Notes under the pieces: model-generated
What the model was told of the DNA's origin: nothing
Seen by the model: the letters and a program-made list of their open reading frames with translations, nothing else
Database searches by the model: none
Source: an uncultured marine group I thaumarchaeote
Lineage (GTDB): Archaea; Thermoproteota; Nitrososphaeria; Nitrososphaerales; Nitrosopumilaceae
NCBI GenBank assembly: GCA_902552015.1
Contig: CACDFH010000001.1
Span: 32,065-96,064, forward strand
Direction: 5' to 3'
Length of the DNA: 64,000 bases
Shown: positions 15,198-24,228 of the stretch, piece after piece
How positions within the stretch are numbered: position 1 is the first letter of the stretch
How the letters are laid out: each line of letters opens with the position of its first letter
Translations under genes and position numbers: made by a program

Positions 15198-16270
15198 ATG
15201 AACACCTTTGCTACATAATTGAATAAGTCTATTGCTTCTTCACCATGAACCCATGTTGATATTGTAAACATGATTGGAAGTAATACAATAATGTTGTATG
15301 GGAATGTAATTCCTAATGCAGATGTAATGTACAAACTTGGGTTCGCTTGTGGAATGGCATGACGTAGTACTGCAGGTGCTGCGATAAATGATGCACTAGC
15401 TAAAAGCAATCCAAACATGACTGCTCCACCTAAACTTAATCCTAGTGCTGTTGAAACTAGCACTCCAATTATTCCATTTATGGTTGGTATTATTATAGAA
15501 AATGATGTCAGGAAGATTCCTACCTTTTTGATATCTTCCAATCTTTGTCCTGCAATTATTCCCATTTCAATCATGAAAATTACAATTGCACCTGTGAATA
15601 GTTCATCAAAGACTATGCTAATTGGCTCAAAGCCTTCTTTTCCTATGATGTATCCAATTACAATACTTCCTAGCAGAATAACTATTGCCTTTCCTGTAAT
15701 TGATTCTTTTAACACCTGAGAAAGTTTTGTTTTTGTCTGCTTCATTCCAATATCTAATTCCTCATCATCTGAAATGGACTGTTTTTTTGTACGAATTTGT
15801 TTTGAGACTGCCATGTTTGTAAGAAATATTGCCAAGATGAATGCAACCGGCTCTAAAACTGCAAGAATTGCAGCAAGATATCCTTCTGAAGTGACCCCTT
15901 GATTTTTGAGAAATGATAATCCTACCGAGAATGTTACAGCTCCTACTGCGCCATAAGTTGATGCTAATGCATATGAATCAAAGATGTTGAATTTTCCTAG
16001 TCTTCTTAGAATCTGATAATGATTTAATGTAAATAACAATGAAAGACCTATTGCAACTAGCATTGGGACTAACATTTCTTCAAAGCCCGTCTTTCTCATC
16101 TCTATTCCGCCATGAAGTCCAATAGCGGCTAGAAGATATATCGGCAAAAACTCTGAAATTGCCTCTGGCATCTTCAAGTCAGATTTTATTCGTGCTGCAA
16201 TAATTCCAAACAGGAAGAAAAGGACTATTGGAGTTAACAGATTCGATTGGATTAGTTGTAAAATATCCAT
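15194..16270 (-). CDS. sbtA: SbtA-type sodium-dependent bicarbonate transporter
   Basis: The 358-aa protein has about ten membrane segments and the SbtA/DUF897 pattern: PIVLFFLFGIIAARIKSDLKMPEAISEFLPIYLLAAIGLHGG, GAVGAVTFSVG, an acidic linker (SISDDEELDIGMKQ) and a second inverted half with ASASFIAAPAVLRHAIP. It would import bicarbonate with sodium, feeding the bicarbonate-using carboxylase of the archaeal 3-hydroxypropionate/4-hydroxybutyrate cycle. It is translationally coupled to the PII-like partner. Confidence 0.85.
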   Translation of the reverse strand: MDILQLIQSNLLTPIVLFFLFGIIAARIKSDLKMPEAISEFLPIYLLAAIGLHGGIEMRKTGFEEMLVPMLVAIGLSLLFTLNHYQILRRLGKFNIFDSYALASTYGAVGAVTFSVGLSFLKNQGVTSEGYLAAILAVLEPVAFILAIFLTNMAVSKQIRTKKQSISDDEELDIGMKQTKTKLSQVLKESITGKAIVILLGSIVIGYIIGKEGFEPISIVFDELFTGAIVIFMIEMGIIAGQRLEDIKKVGIFLTSFSIIIPTINGIIGVLVSTALGLSLGGAVMFGLLLASASFIAAPAVLRHAIPQANPSLYITSALGITFPYNIIVLLPIMFTISTWVHGEEAIDLFNYVAKVFI

Positions 16271-16307
16271 TACTTATGTTTGAAAAAATTTTCAGCTGAA
16301 ATAAAAA

Positions 16308-16943
16308 TCAACCACTAGGTTCTATCTTATGTTTTCCTGTGACAATATAGTTTACTGCATCGCTCATGAAAACAGCGTGGTCTGCAATTCTTTCCAAATA
16401 TCTCAAAATCAATGTCTCCATTAATGCACATTTTGTGTTATCTGAGTTAACTAATTGAGGAATTCTTTCACGATAAATTTTATCAACTTTTTCCTCTCTT
16501 GTTTCAATCTCGATTGCTTTTCTAATATCTAGTTCCTTAAACGAAACTACTGCATCACGAATCATCTTTTTTACTCTAGTTGATGTTTCGGTTAATCCTT
16601 CATTGACACATTCTGTTACTCCACCATAGGTTTCTCTAACAAGTGACATATCGTATGCATACCTTCCAAATCTTGAATATGCGTAAGCAATTTCTGTTGA
16701 TGATCTAATAAATCGAAAGTCTTCTGCAATTGGTTGATATTTTAACATGATATCAAAAATCTGGTCTTCTACACTGTAGTAATTTTTTCGAATTTTTTCT
16801 GATAAATCATGAACTTGTGGCGCTGTTTGTCTATCTTCTAGGTATGAATCTACGGCTAAGGAAAAACATGTAATTGCATCTTGACCCATCTCATAAATAG
16901 TATTAGACAATTTTTCAATTGCAGGATCAATAAGTCGTGCCAA
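16308..16943 (-). CDS. phoU: PhoU-type phosphate signalling regulator
   Basis: The 211-aa all-helical protein has two PhoU three-helix repeats; the second includes LMETLILRYLERIADHAVFMSDAV, the family metal-binding E/D motif. It starts at TTG 16943, immediately after the PstB stop, so it is the fourth gene of pstC-pstA-pstB-phoU. PhoU dampens Pst transport and signalling when phosphate is plentiful. Confidence 0.9.
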   Translation of the reverse strand: MARLIDPAIEKLSNTIYEMGQDAITCFSLAVDSYLEDRQTAPQVHDLSEKIRKNYYSVEDQIFDIMLKYQPIAEDFRFIRSSTEIAYAYSRFGRYAYDMSLVRETYGGVTECVNEGLTETSTRVKKMIRDAVVSFKELDIRKAIEIETREEKVDKIYRERIPQLVNSDNTKCALMETLILRYLERIADHAVFMSDAVNYIVTGKHKIEPSG

Positions 16944-17810
16944 CTATCCAAATCTCCCTTGTACGTAATTTGCAGTCAGTTCCTTTTCTGGATTCTTGAA
17001 AATCTTTTCAGTTTTGTCATATTCGACCAAATCTCCCAAATACATGAAGCCTGTTCTATCTGAAACCCTAAGTGCTTGTTGCATGTTATGTGTTACAATA
17101 ATTATTGTATAATGTTTCTTTAATTCGATAATTGTTTGTTCAATTTTCTGTGTAGCAATTGGGTCTAGTGCAGATGCTGGCTCATCCATAAGTAATACCT
17201 CTGGTTGTATAGCAAGCGCTCTTGCAATACACAGTCTTTGCTGTTGTCCTCCTGATAATGCAACTGCAGGTTTTTTCAATTCATCTTTCACCTCGTCCCA
17301 TAGATATGCCATCTTTAATGAATCTTCTATAATCTCGTTTAGGATGCTCTTGTCTTTTACACCGTTGAGCTTCAATCCTGCTGCAACATTGTCCCAAATT
17401 GACATTGTTGGAAATGGATTTGGTTTCTGGAACACCATTCCAATTTTTCTTCTTTGTAAAATTGGATTGATGTAGGAATCGTACACATTTTCTCCATCAA
17501 TGATGATTTTGCCTGTAACTTCTGCACCTTTTGTTAAATCATGCATTCTGTTAATGGTTCGTAGAAGTGTGGTCTTTCCACATCCTGATGGGCCGATTAA
17601 TGCAGTAACTGCCTTGTCTGGAATTTTCATGTTAATGTCTTTGATTGCTGTTTTTCCACTGTATGATACAGCCAAATTTTCAATCAAAACTTTGTATTCC
17701 TTGTTACTTGCTATGTCATTTGTCATCTTTTTTCCTGGTTCGTTTCTTTTTGTTGGTGGCTGTTCGTCTTTTTTCATTGCGTTTAAGACATCCAAGGCAT
17801 TAATTTCCAT
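16944..17810 (-). CDS. pstB: Phosphate ABC transporter ATPase PstB
   Basis: The sequence has Walker [10 protein letters not shown], the Pst-type [10 protein letters not shown], signature [16 protein letters not shown], Walker [13 protein letters not shown] and the H-loop VTHNMQQA. The first 35 residues before the ABC domain are an extra charged extension ([24 protein letters not shown]); an internal ATG ([13 protein letters not shown]) is a possible alternative start. Its start overlaps the pstA stop (TAATG). Confidence 0.95.
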   Translation of the reverse strand: MEINALDVLNAMKKDEQPPTKRNEPGKKMTNDIASNKEYKVLIENLAVSYSGKTAIKDINMKIPDKAVTALIGPSGCGKTTLLRTINRMHDLTKGAEVTGKIIIDGENVYDSYINPILQRRKIGMVFQKPNPFPTMSIWDNVAAGLKLNGVKDKSILNEIIEDSLKMAYLWDEVKDELKKPAVALSGGQQQRLCIARALAIQPEVLLMDEPASALDPIATQKIEQTIIELKKHYTIIIVTHNMQQALRVSDRTGFMYLGDLVEYDKTEKIFKNPEKELTANYVQGRFG

Positions 17811-18736
17811 TATTTTTTACCTCCTGTTATGCGCATAAACATTCCAAGCGATCCTGAACCACCTTTTCTGTGAAGAACAATGTATCTGACACCCATATTC
17901 AATACAAGAAGTATTGTTATTAGTACTAATGCAGCTCCCCATCCAAACATCACTGCATCATCGTATGGTAAAAGTGACAATCTCCAAATTGTTAATGGAA
18001 GTGCATCCATTGCAGTTTCTGTACCTCTAAACCATCCCTTACTTCCTAAAATTGTCATGATTAGTGGTGCAGTTTCTCCAGCAATTCTTGCAACTGACAG
18101 CATAACTCCTGTAACTATCCCACCTTTTGCTGCTGTAAGTAAAATTTTTACAGTGACAACTGCTTTTGGAATTCCTAACGCATGTCCTGCTTCTCTGTAT
18201 GTATCTGGAATTAATTTTAATGCCTCTTCTGTAGTTCTTGCAATTATTGGGAACATAATTAGTGAAAGTGCAACTGCTCCTGCCCATAAATTGAATTTTC
18301 CTAAGACTAGGACAATAAACAAGAATGCAAAAATTCCAAAGACGATTGATGGGAACTGCATCATGACATCATTGAAAAATCTAATCATTTTTCCAACTCT
18401 TGAATTTGCATATTCTGCAACATAAATTCCAGATAATACTCCAATTGGAATTCCTATAGTAGATGTCATTCCAATCATTATGAAAGTACCTTGAATTGAG
18501 TTTGCAATACCTCCTTCGCCAGAACCTGCAGCACCTGGCAATGCCGTAAGAAACTCAAATGAAATTATCTCTACTCCCATTCTTACAACATCCGCTAAGA
18601 TGCTTCCAAGTGGAATAATTGCAATTGCAACACATGCTATGACAATTATCTTGATAACCTTGTCTGTAACCATTCTTTTTCCTAGATTATCTTGGAAATA
18701 ATTTCTAAATTCTAATCTGCGTTCTGAACTACTCAA
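17810..18736 (-). CDS. pstA: Phosphate ABC transporter permease PstA
   Basis: About six membrane segments and the permease EAA-type loop ([37 protein letters not shown]) with typical PstA sequence [34 protein letters not shown]. It starts at TTG 18736, overlapping the pstC stop by 4 bp. Length of 308 aa is usual. Confidence 0.94.
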   Translation of the reverse strand: MSSSERRLEFRNYFQDNLGKRMVTDKVIKIIVIACVAIAIIPLGSILADVVRMGVEIISFEFLTALPGAAGSGEGGIANSIQGTFIMIGMTSTIGIPIGVLSGIYVAEYANSRVGKMIRFFNDVMMQFPSIVFGIFAFLFIVLVLGKFNLWAGAVALSLIMFPIIARTTEEALKLIPDTYREAGHALGIPKAVVTVKILLTAAKGGIVTGVMLSVARIAGETAPLIMTILGSKGWFRGTETAMDALPLTIWRLSLLPYDDAVMFGWGAALVLITILLVLNMGVRYIVLHRKGGSGSLGMFMRITGGKK

Positions 18737-19707
18737 AATCCTTTGATACCTCCTTCGTGTGCATTTGTTACTCTACGAATAATCAGATGCGCGCATACAT
18801 TGATTCCTAGTGATACAAACAAGAGAATTAATCCTAATCCAATGAGTGCAGGAAAGTACAATGAAACTGGTGATGCTTCATTGAATTCGTTTGCAATAAT
18901 ACTTGCAAGTGAATTTCCCTGTTGGAAAAATCCAAACGGAAATGCCTTTGGTCCAACTGCATTTCCAATTAACATTGTAACAGCCATAGTTTCTCCAACT
19001 GCTCTACCTAATCCTAGAATTGATGCGCCAATCAAACCTGATTTTGCATATGGCAATACTGACATTCTAAATACTTCCCATTTTGTGGCACCTAGCATGT
19101 ATGCTGCTTCTCTTTGAATTGCAGGAACTGCCAGTAAAATTTCACGTGATACTGCAGAAATTGTAGGAATAATCATTATTGCTAAAACAACACTTGCAGT
19201 TAGAATGTCCAGTCCAAATGGTGCATCTCTGAACAAAAAGATATGTTCACCTAGCGCTTCATGTGTGGGACTTTCAAACCAATCCTTGAAAACTATTCTG
19301 AATGTAAACAAACCCCATAATCCATAGATGATACTTGGAACTGCGGCTAACAATTCTACTACAAAAGAAATTGGCTCTCGAATTCTTGTAGGTGCAATTT
19401 CTGAAAGAAACATTGCAATTCCAATACTGAGAGGCACTGCAATGCATAATGCAATTAATGATGTCACTAACGTTCCTGCTATGTATGGTAATGCGCCAAA
19501 GGATTCACGGCCTTCTACAGGATTCCATCTATCTCCTGTTACAAATGCCAATCCTTCTTTTTCCCAGATTAACCAAGAATCTGATAACAATTGACCAAAA
19601 ATTAATACAATGATTAGTAAAACAAACGCACCTGCACAAGTAGCTGCAATTTTGAAGATGCTATCCCAATGAAAATTTCTTTTCTTTGCTAATAGATCTC
19701 TTGACAA
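18733..19707 (-). CDS. pstC: Phosphate ABC transporter permease PstC
   Basis: The permease has about six TM segments, with FVVELLAAVPSIIYGLWGLFTF and an EAA loop (AIQREAAYMLGATKWEVFRMSVLPYAKSGLIGASILGLGRAVGETMAVTMLIGN) diagnostic of PstC. It starts at TTG 19707 and is the first gene of the leftward pst operon, transcribed from the intergenic region shared with pstS. Confidence 0.94.
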   Translation of the reverse strand: MSRDLLAKKRNFHWDSIFKIAATCAGAFVLLIIVLIFGQLLSDSWLIWEKEGLAFVTGDRWNPVEGRESFGALPYIAGTLVTSLIALCIAVPLSIGIAMFLSEIAPTRIREPISFVVELLAAVPSIIYGLWGLFTFRIVFKDWFESPTHEALGEHIFLFRDAPFGLDILTASVVLAIMIIPTISAVSREILLAVPAIQREAAYMLGATKWEVFRMSVLPYAKSGLIGASILGLGRAVGETMAVTMLIGNAVGPKAFPFGFFQQGNSLASIIANEFNEASPVSLYFPALIGLGLILLFVSLGINVCAHLIIRRVTNAHEGGIKGF

Positions 19708-19760
19708 TGCTTACACATTTTTTTCATTTCTGAAGTTATTACCTTGGATCTACGTTGTCT

Positions 19761-19800
19761 ATATAGTACCATATACCATCTATTGATCATCAGTATATGC
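19761..19800 (+). promoter_or_regulatory. pstS promoter with phosphate-box candidate
   Basis: ATCTATTGATCAT at 19778-19790 ends exactly 31 nt before the pstS ATG and is followed by a TATA-like GTATATGC (19793-19800) about 25 nt before the ATG. The same 13 bases occur at the same distance before the second pstS gene (21324-21336). CATATAC (19770-19776) and GTATATG flank the box as an inverted repeat. This is a good candidate for a phosphate-responsive operator. Confidence 0.6.
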
Positions 19801-19820
19801 AAAATTTATTACAATAAGTT

Positions 19821-21206
19821 ATGACTAAGCGGATCGTGGCAATCACTACGTCTTTACTAATGACGATTCTCTTGATACCCGCATCTGCATTTGCATCATC
19901 ACCTGTTGAGCCAGATCCAGGTGTAGATGTGCAAATTGATGCAGCCGGTGCATCTTTTCCATTTCCATTAATTGATCTATGGAGAGTTGAATATGGAAAA
20001 TTATATCCAAATGTTCAACTGAATTATCAATCAATAGGTAGTGGTGGCGGTGTCAAAAATCACATATCTGAAACTATAGTATTTGCTGCATCTGACGCTC
20101 CACTAAAACCAACAGAGAGTGAAGCTGCACCAAACACACTACACATACCTGAAGCAATCGGTGCAGTAACTATTGCATATAATTTGCCTGGCATGTCCGA
20201 ATCAGGACTAAAACTTACCGGCGAGGTTATTGCAGATATCTTCTTAGGAAAAATTACAAAATTCAATGATCCTGCAATTCAGAATTTGAATCCAGAAGTT
20301 TCATTACCTGATGAGGATATTGTAGTTGCACATCGTTCTGATGGTGCTGGCACAACCTTCGTCTTTGTCTCATACTTGGCAAAAGTTAGTCAGGAATGGG
20401 ATGAAAAAGTGGGTGTAGGGAAAAGTGTAGAATGGCCAGCAGGTATTGGTGGAAAAGGCAACGAAGGCGTTGCAAATGTTGTAAAGACTACGCCATATTC
20501 AATTGGATATATTGAACTTGCATATGCATTCCAAAATAATATTCCTTATGCTGCAGTAGAAAATGCTGATGGAACCAACTTTGTTCTACCATCAATGCAA
20601 AGCATTGCTGCTGCTTCAGCAGGCGCTGCACCAGCTCTTCCACAGGCACATGAAAGTTGGTATGGAATAAGCATAATCAATGCACCTGGAGATGACTCGT
20701 ATCCTATATCGACATTTACTTACTTGCTAGTATATGAGAATCTGAATAATGTAACAAATGATCCTGATACTGCACAAGCCCTCGTGCACATGATTTACTG
20801 GATGATAACTGATGGTCAAAAATTCAATGAAAGTTTACACTATGTTCCAATTGCACCTGAAGTACAAAAAATAGGAATTGATGGTCTAAAAAGAGTTCAA
20901 TTCAATGGAGAATCTGCATGGATTGAATCTGATATTCCTACAGCTGTTACTGAACAAGCAAGTACTCCATCATACGCACAACCAACTGCTACTCCACAAC
21001 CAACTGCTACTCCACAACCAACTGCTACTCCACAACCAACTGCTACTCCACAACCAACTCAATCCATTAGTTCAGAAATGGAATTGTTATCTTTCTACAT
21101 AACTGCATTAATTGCTTTGATAGCTATCGCAGTAATTCTAGTTATAATTCTGATAATAGTTAACATGTCATTAGTTGCATCAATCAAGAAACAAATCAAA
21201 AATTAA
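19821..21206 (+). CDS. pstS: Phosphate-binding protein PstS, membrane-anchored
   Basis: A signal peptide (about residues 1-25, ending ASAFAS) precedes one PstS domain: DAAGASFPFPLIDLWRVEYGK, NYQSIGSGGGVKNHI, SDAPL, AHRSDGAGTTFVF and the phosphate-contacting loops of the family. A TPQPTA linker of four 18-bp repeats leads to one C-terminal TM segment (about 433-455) and a short basic tail, so the protein is anchored on the outer face of the cell membrane. Divergent from pstCAB-phoU. Confidence 0.93.
   Translation: MTKRIVAITTSLLMTILLIPASAFASSPVEPDPGVDVQIDAAGASFPFPLIDLWRVEYGKLYPNVQLNYQSIGSGGGVKNHISETIVFAASDAPLKPTESEAAPNTLHIPEAIGAVTIAYNLPGMSESGLKLTGEVIADIFLGKITKFNDPAIQNLNPEVSLPDEDIVVAHRSDGAGTTFVFVSYLAKVSQEWDEKVGVGKSVEWPAGIGGKGNEGVANVVKTTPYSIGYIELAYAFQNNIPYAAVENADGTNFVLPSMQSIAAASAGAAPALPQAHESWYGISIINAPGDDSYPISTFTYLLVYENLNNVTNDPDTAQALVHMIYWMITDGQKFNESLHYVPIAPEVQKIGIDGLKRVQFNGESAWIESDIPTAVTEQASTPSYAQPTATPQPTATPQPTATPQPTATPQPTQSISSEMELLSFYITALIALIAIAVILVIILIIVNMSLVASIKKQIKN
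20979..21060. repeat. 18-bp tandem repeat (TPQPTA linker) in pstS
   Basis: Four identical copies of CAACCAACTGCTACTCCA (20979, 20997, 21015, 21033) and a partial fifth encode a proline/threonine-rich stalk. Perfect copies point to recent expansion by slippage; stalk length may vary between strains. Confidence 0.9.
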
Positions 21207-21323
21207 TTTTAATTCTAAACTACACAAATCTTGAAAAATGTAATGTATCATTTAATTTTGAAGTGTAATAAAATAATTATAAAAAATATATGTTCTAAAT
21301 TGACTATATATTTACAATATATT

Positions 21324-21347
21324 ATCTATTGATCATTGGTATATCTA
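21324..21347 (+). promoter_or_regulatory. Second pstS promoter with phosphate-box candidate
   Basis: ATCTATTGATCAT (21324-21336) followed by GGTATATCTA (21338-21347), 31 and about 25 nt before ATG 21367, matches the pstS promoter at 19778 in sequence and spacing. This argues that both binding proteins are switched on together. Confidence 0.6.
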
Positions 21348-21366
21348 AATACACTTACGTAAAGTA

Positions 21367-24060
21367 ATGACGAAACGAACGACTTCAATTATAACACTTC
21401 TAACAATGGCGCTTCTATTAGTTCCTGGCGCAGCACTGCTACCACAAGCTGATGCTATGGGTCATGAAAACACATGTCCTGCAGTTCCAAATCCTAATGC
21501 TGATCTTCAGCTAGATGGTGCAGGTGCATCGTTCTCTTTCCCACTAATTGATTTGTGGAGAGTTGAATATGGAAAAGAATTTCCAAATGTTCAGCTAAAC
21601 TATCAATCAATAGGTAGTGGCGGTGGTGTAAAGAATCATATCGCAAAGACAATTGTCTTTGCAGGTTCTGATGCACCTCTAAAACCAGCAGAACGTGAAG
21701 CTGCACCAAACACACTACACATTCCTGAAGCAATCGGTGGTGTAACCGTAGCATACAATATTCCAGAAGTTCCTGAATCAGGACTAAAACTAACTGGTAC
21801 TGTTATTGCTGATATCTTCTTAGGGAAAATCACAAAATTCAATGATCCTGCTATTCAGGATTTGAATCCAGAGATTTCATTACCTGATAAAGATATTGTA
21901 GTTGCACACCGCTCTGATGGATCTGGCACCACATTCGTGTTCACATCTTACTTAAACCAAGTAAGTGCAGAATGGGATGAAAAAGTTGGTGCAGGTAAAA
22001 GTGTAGAATGGCCAGCAGGTATTGGTGGAAAAGGTAACGAAGGTGTTGCTAATGTTGTAAAGACTACTCCATATTCAATTGGTTATATCGAGCTAGCATA
22101 TGCATTCCAAAATAATATCAAATATGCATATGTTGAAAATGCTGATGGAACCGCTTTTGTTGAGCCATCTATGTCAAGCTTCTCTGATGCTTCTGCAGGT
22201 GCAGCTCCAATTTTACCAAAGGCAGATGAAAGTTGGTATGGTGTGAGCTTACTAAATGCACCCGGTGATAATTCCTATCCAATTGCAACCTTTACGTACA
22301 TACTTGTTTATGATGAATTAAACCAAGTAACAAACGATAAAGATACTGCACAAGCAATTGTTCATGCGATATGCTGGATGGTAACCGATGGTCAACAATA
22401 CAACAAAGAATTGTTGTATGTGCCAATATCTCCGGAGGTTGTTGATCTTGCTATGACTGGATTAAAGAAAATCACATTCAATGGTGAAAATGTATTCAAT
22501 ATGGGTCAAAATACTGCTCCAGAATTTGAAGTAGTAATACCTGACATGGGCGCATCTCCAGCTGGACCAAAATCTGGAGTTGAACTTCAGATTGACGGTG
22601 CAGGTGCATCATTTCCATTTCCCCTAATTGATTTGTGGAGAGTTGAATATGGCAAAGAATATCCAAATGTTCAGCTAAACTATCAATCAATAGGTAGTGG
22701 CGGTGGTGTAAAGAATCATATCGCAAAGACAATTGTCTTTGGCGCATCTGATGCACCTCTAAAACCAGCAGAACGTGATGCCGCACCAAACACACTACAC
22801 ATTCCTGAAGCAATCGGAGCAGTAACTATCGCATTTAATATTCCAGAATTTGTTGATGATGAGGGACGTCCAGTCTCTACATTACAATTGTCTGGCGATA
22901 CTATTGCTGATATCTTCTTGGGCAAGATTACACAATGGGACGATCAAGCAATAATTGACGATAACCCAACACTGTACAAAAAATTACCAAAATTATCCCA
23001 AAAAGATATTATAGTTGCACACCGCTCTGATGGATCTGGCACCACATTCGTGTTCACATCTTACTTAAACCAAGTAAGTGCAGAATGGGATGAAAAAGTT
23101 GGTGCAGGTAAAAGTGTAGAATGGCCAGCAGGTATTGGTGGAAAAGGTAACGAAGGTGTTGCTAATGTTGTAAAGACTACTCCATATTCAATTGGATATA
23201 TTGAACTTGCATATGCATTCCAAAATAATATTCCTTATGCACATGTAATGAATGCAGATGGTACCAGCTATGTTAAACCATCAATGAAGACAATTGCAGC
23301 CGCATCAGCCGGTGCAGCTCCAACTCTTCCAGCAGCTCATGAAAGTTGGTATGGTGTAAGCTTACTAAATGCACCAGGTTATGACTCGTATCCAATTGCA
23401 ACATTCACATACTTGTTGCTTTATGAAAATTTGAACGAAGTAACTGATGATCCTGCAACTGCACAAGCTTTGATGCATATGATTCACTGGATCATTACAA
23501 AAGGTCAAAACTACAATGATGACCTACTATACGTTCCAATTGCTCCTGAAGTAATGAAGATAGGAATAGACGGACTAAAGAGAGTTCAATTTGACGGTGA
23601 ACCAGCATGGACTGCTTCTGGAATTGGAAGTGGACCTGCTCCGGCAGCAGCTGCACAAACAGCATCATCAGAATCATCTGAGGGTGGTGGTTGTCTAATT
23701 GCAACTGCAGCATTTGGTTCTGAAATGGCTCCACAGGTTCAGTTCTTGAGAGAGATTCGAGATGGTAAGGTCATGGCAACACAATCCGGCACTGCCTTTA
23801 TGACAGGATTCAACCAATTCTATTACTCCTTCTCACCAGCAGTAGCTGATTATGAAAGAGAGAATCCAGTCTTCAAAGAGACAGTAAAGGTCGCATTGAC
23901 TCCTATGCTATCATCATTGGCATTGCTAAACTTTGTTAATGTTGACACCGAAGAACAAATGTTAGGATGGGGCATCTCGTTGATACTACTCAACATCGGA
24001 ATGTACTTTGTTGCACCAGCTGTTATAATTGCAAAAATCAAAAAACGATTGAGGAAATAA
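21367..24060 (+). CDS. Tandem double PstS with CFI-box-type C-terminus
   Basis: The 897-aa protein has a signal peptide (residues 1-30), two complete PstS domains (about 40-375 and 400-740; each with GAGASF.FPLIDLWRVEYGK, NYQSIGSGGGVKNHI and AHRSDGSGTTFVFTSY), then GGGCLIATAAFGSEMAPQVQFLREIRDGKV, a CFI-box-CTERM type motif, and a last TM segment with a basic tail. A fusion of two solute-binding domains is unusual for PstS. Long stretches of the two halves are identical in DNA (80 and 184 bp), showing recent duplication or gene conversion. Confidence 0.9.
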   Translation: MTKRTTSIITLLTMALLLVPGAALLPQADAMGHENTCPAVPNPNADLQLDGAGASFSFPLIDLWRVEYGKEFPNVQLNYQSIGSGGGVKNHIAKTIVFAGSDAPLKPAEREAAPNTLHIPEAIGGVTVAYNIPEVPESGLKLTGTVIADIFLGKITKFNDPAIQDLNPEISLPDKDIVVAHRSDGSGTTFVFTSYLNQVSAEWDEKVGAGKSVEWPAGIGGKGNEGVANVVKTTPYSIGYIELAYAFQNNIKYAYVENADGTAFVEPSMSSFSDASAGAAPILPKADESWYGVSLLNAPGDNSYPIATFTYILVYDELNQVTNDKDTAQAIVHAICWMVTDGQQYNKELLYVPISPEVVDLAMTGLKKITFNGENVFNMGQNTAPEFEVVIPDMGASPAGPKSGVELQIDGAGASFPFPLIDLWRVEYGKEYPNVQLNYQSIGSGGGVKNHIAKTIVFGASDAPLKPAERDAAPNTLHIPEAIGAVTIAFNIPEFVDDEGRPVSTLQLSGDTIADIFLGKITQWDDQAIIDDNPTLYKKLPKLSQKDIIVAHRSDGSGTTFVFTSYLNQVSAEWDEKVGAGKSVEWPAGIGGKGNEGVANVVKTTPYSIGYIELAYAFQNNIPYAHVMNADGTSYVKPSMKTIAAASAGAAPTLPAAHESWYGVSLLNAPGYDSYPIATFTYLLLYENLNEVTDDPATAQALMHMIHWIITKGQNYNDDLLYVPIAPEVMKIGIDGLKRVQFDGEPAWTASGIGSGPAPAAAAQTASSESSEGGGCLIATAAFGSEMAPQVQFLREIRDGKVMATQSGTAFMTGFNQFYYSFSPAVADYERENPVFKETVKVALTPMLSSLALLNFVNVDTEEQMLGWGISLILLNIGMYFVAPAVIIAKIKKRLRK
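21899..22082 (+). repeat. 184-bp identical internal repeat, copy 1
   Basis: Bases 21899-22082 are identical to 23012-23195 (offset 1113) within the double-PstS gene. A second identical stretch of 80 bp is 21582-21661 versus 22662-22741 (offset 1080). The absence of synonymous differences points to gene conversion between the two domain copies. Confidence 0.85.
23012..23195 (+). repeat. 184-bp identical internal repeat, copy 2
   Basis: Second copy of the 184-bp repeat that begins at 21899, inside the second PstS domain. The flanking domain sequence has diverged and carries an extra loop (EFVDDEGRPVSTLQL), so the identity is local. Confidence 0.85.
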
Positions 24061-24228
24061 CCTCATGACTCCCTTTCTTTCTTATTTTCAATTTTCAAAA
24101 AATGTTTTTACAAATGATTATCATTTGCTAAGCAACATAACACTATGTAGCATATTCTATAACTCTGTTATCGTAACATGGAACTATGTTGCCCCCTTAT
24201 ATCCTCTGTATTTCGGAGAAAAGTTATG

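Noticed and set aside
17880-18425. 181-aa plus-strand ORF inside pstA
   Set aside because: Antisense shadow of a well-supported permease gene.
20979-21060. Regular 18-bp repeat that might suggest a CRISPR-like array
   Set aside because: Units are contiguous without spacers and encode the TPQPTA stalk of PstS.
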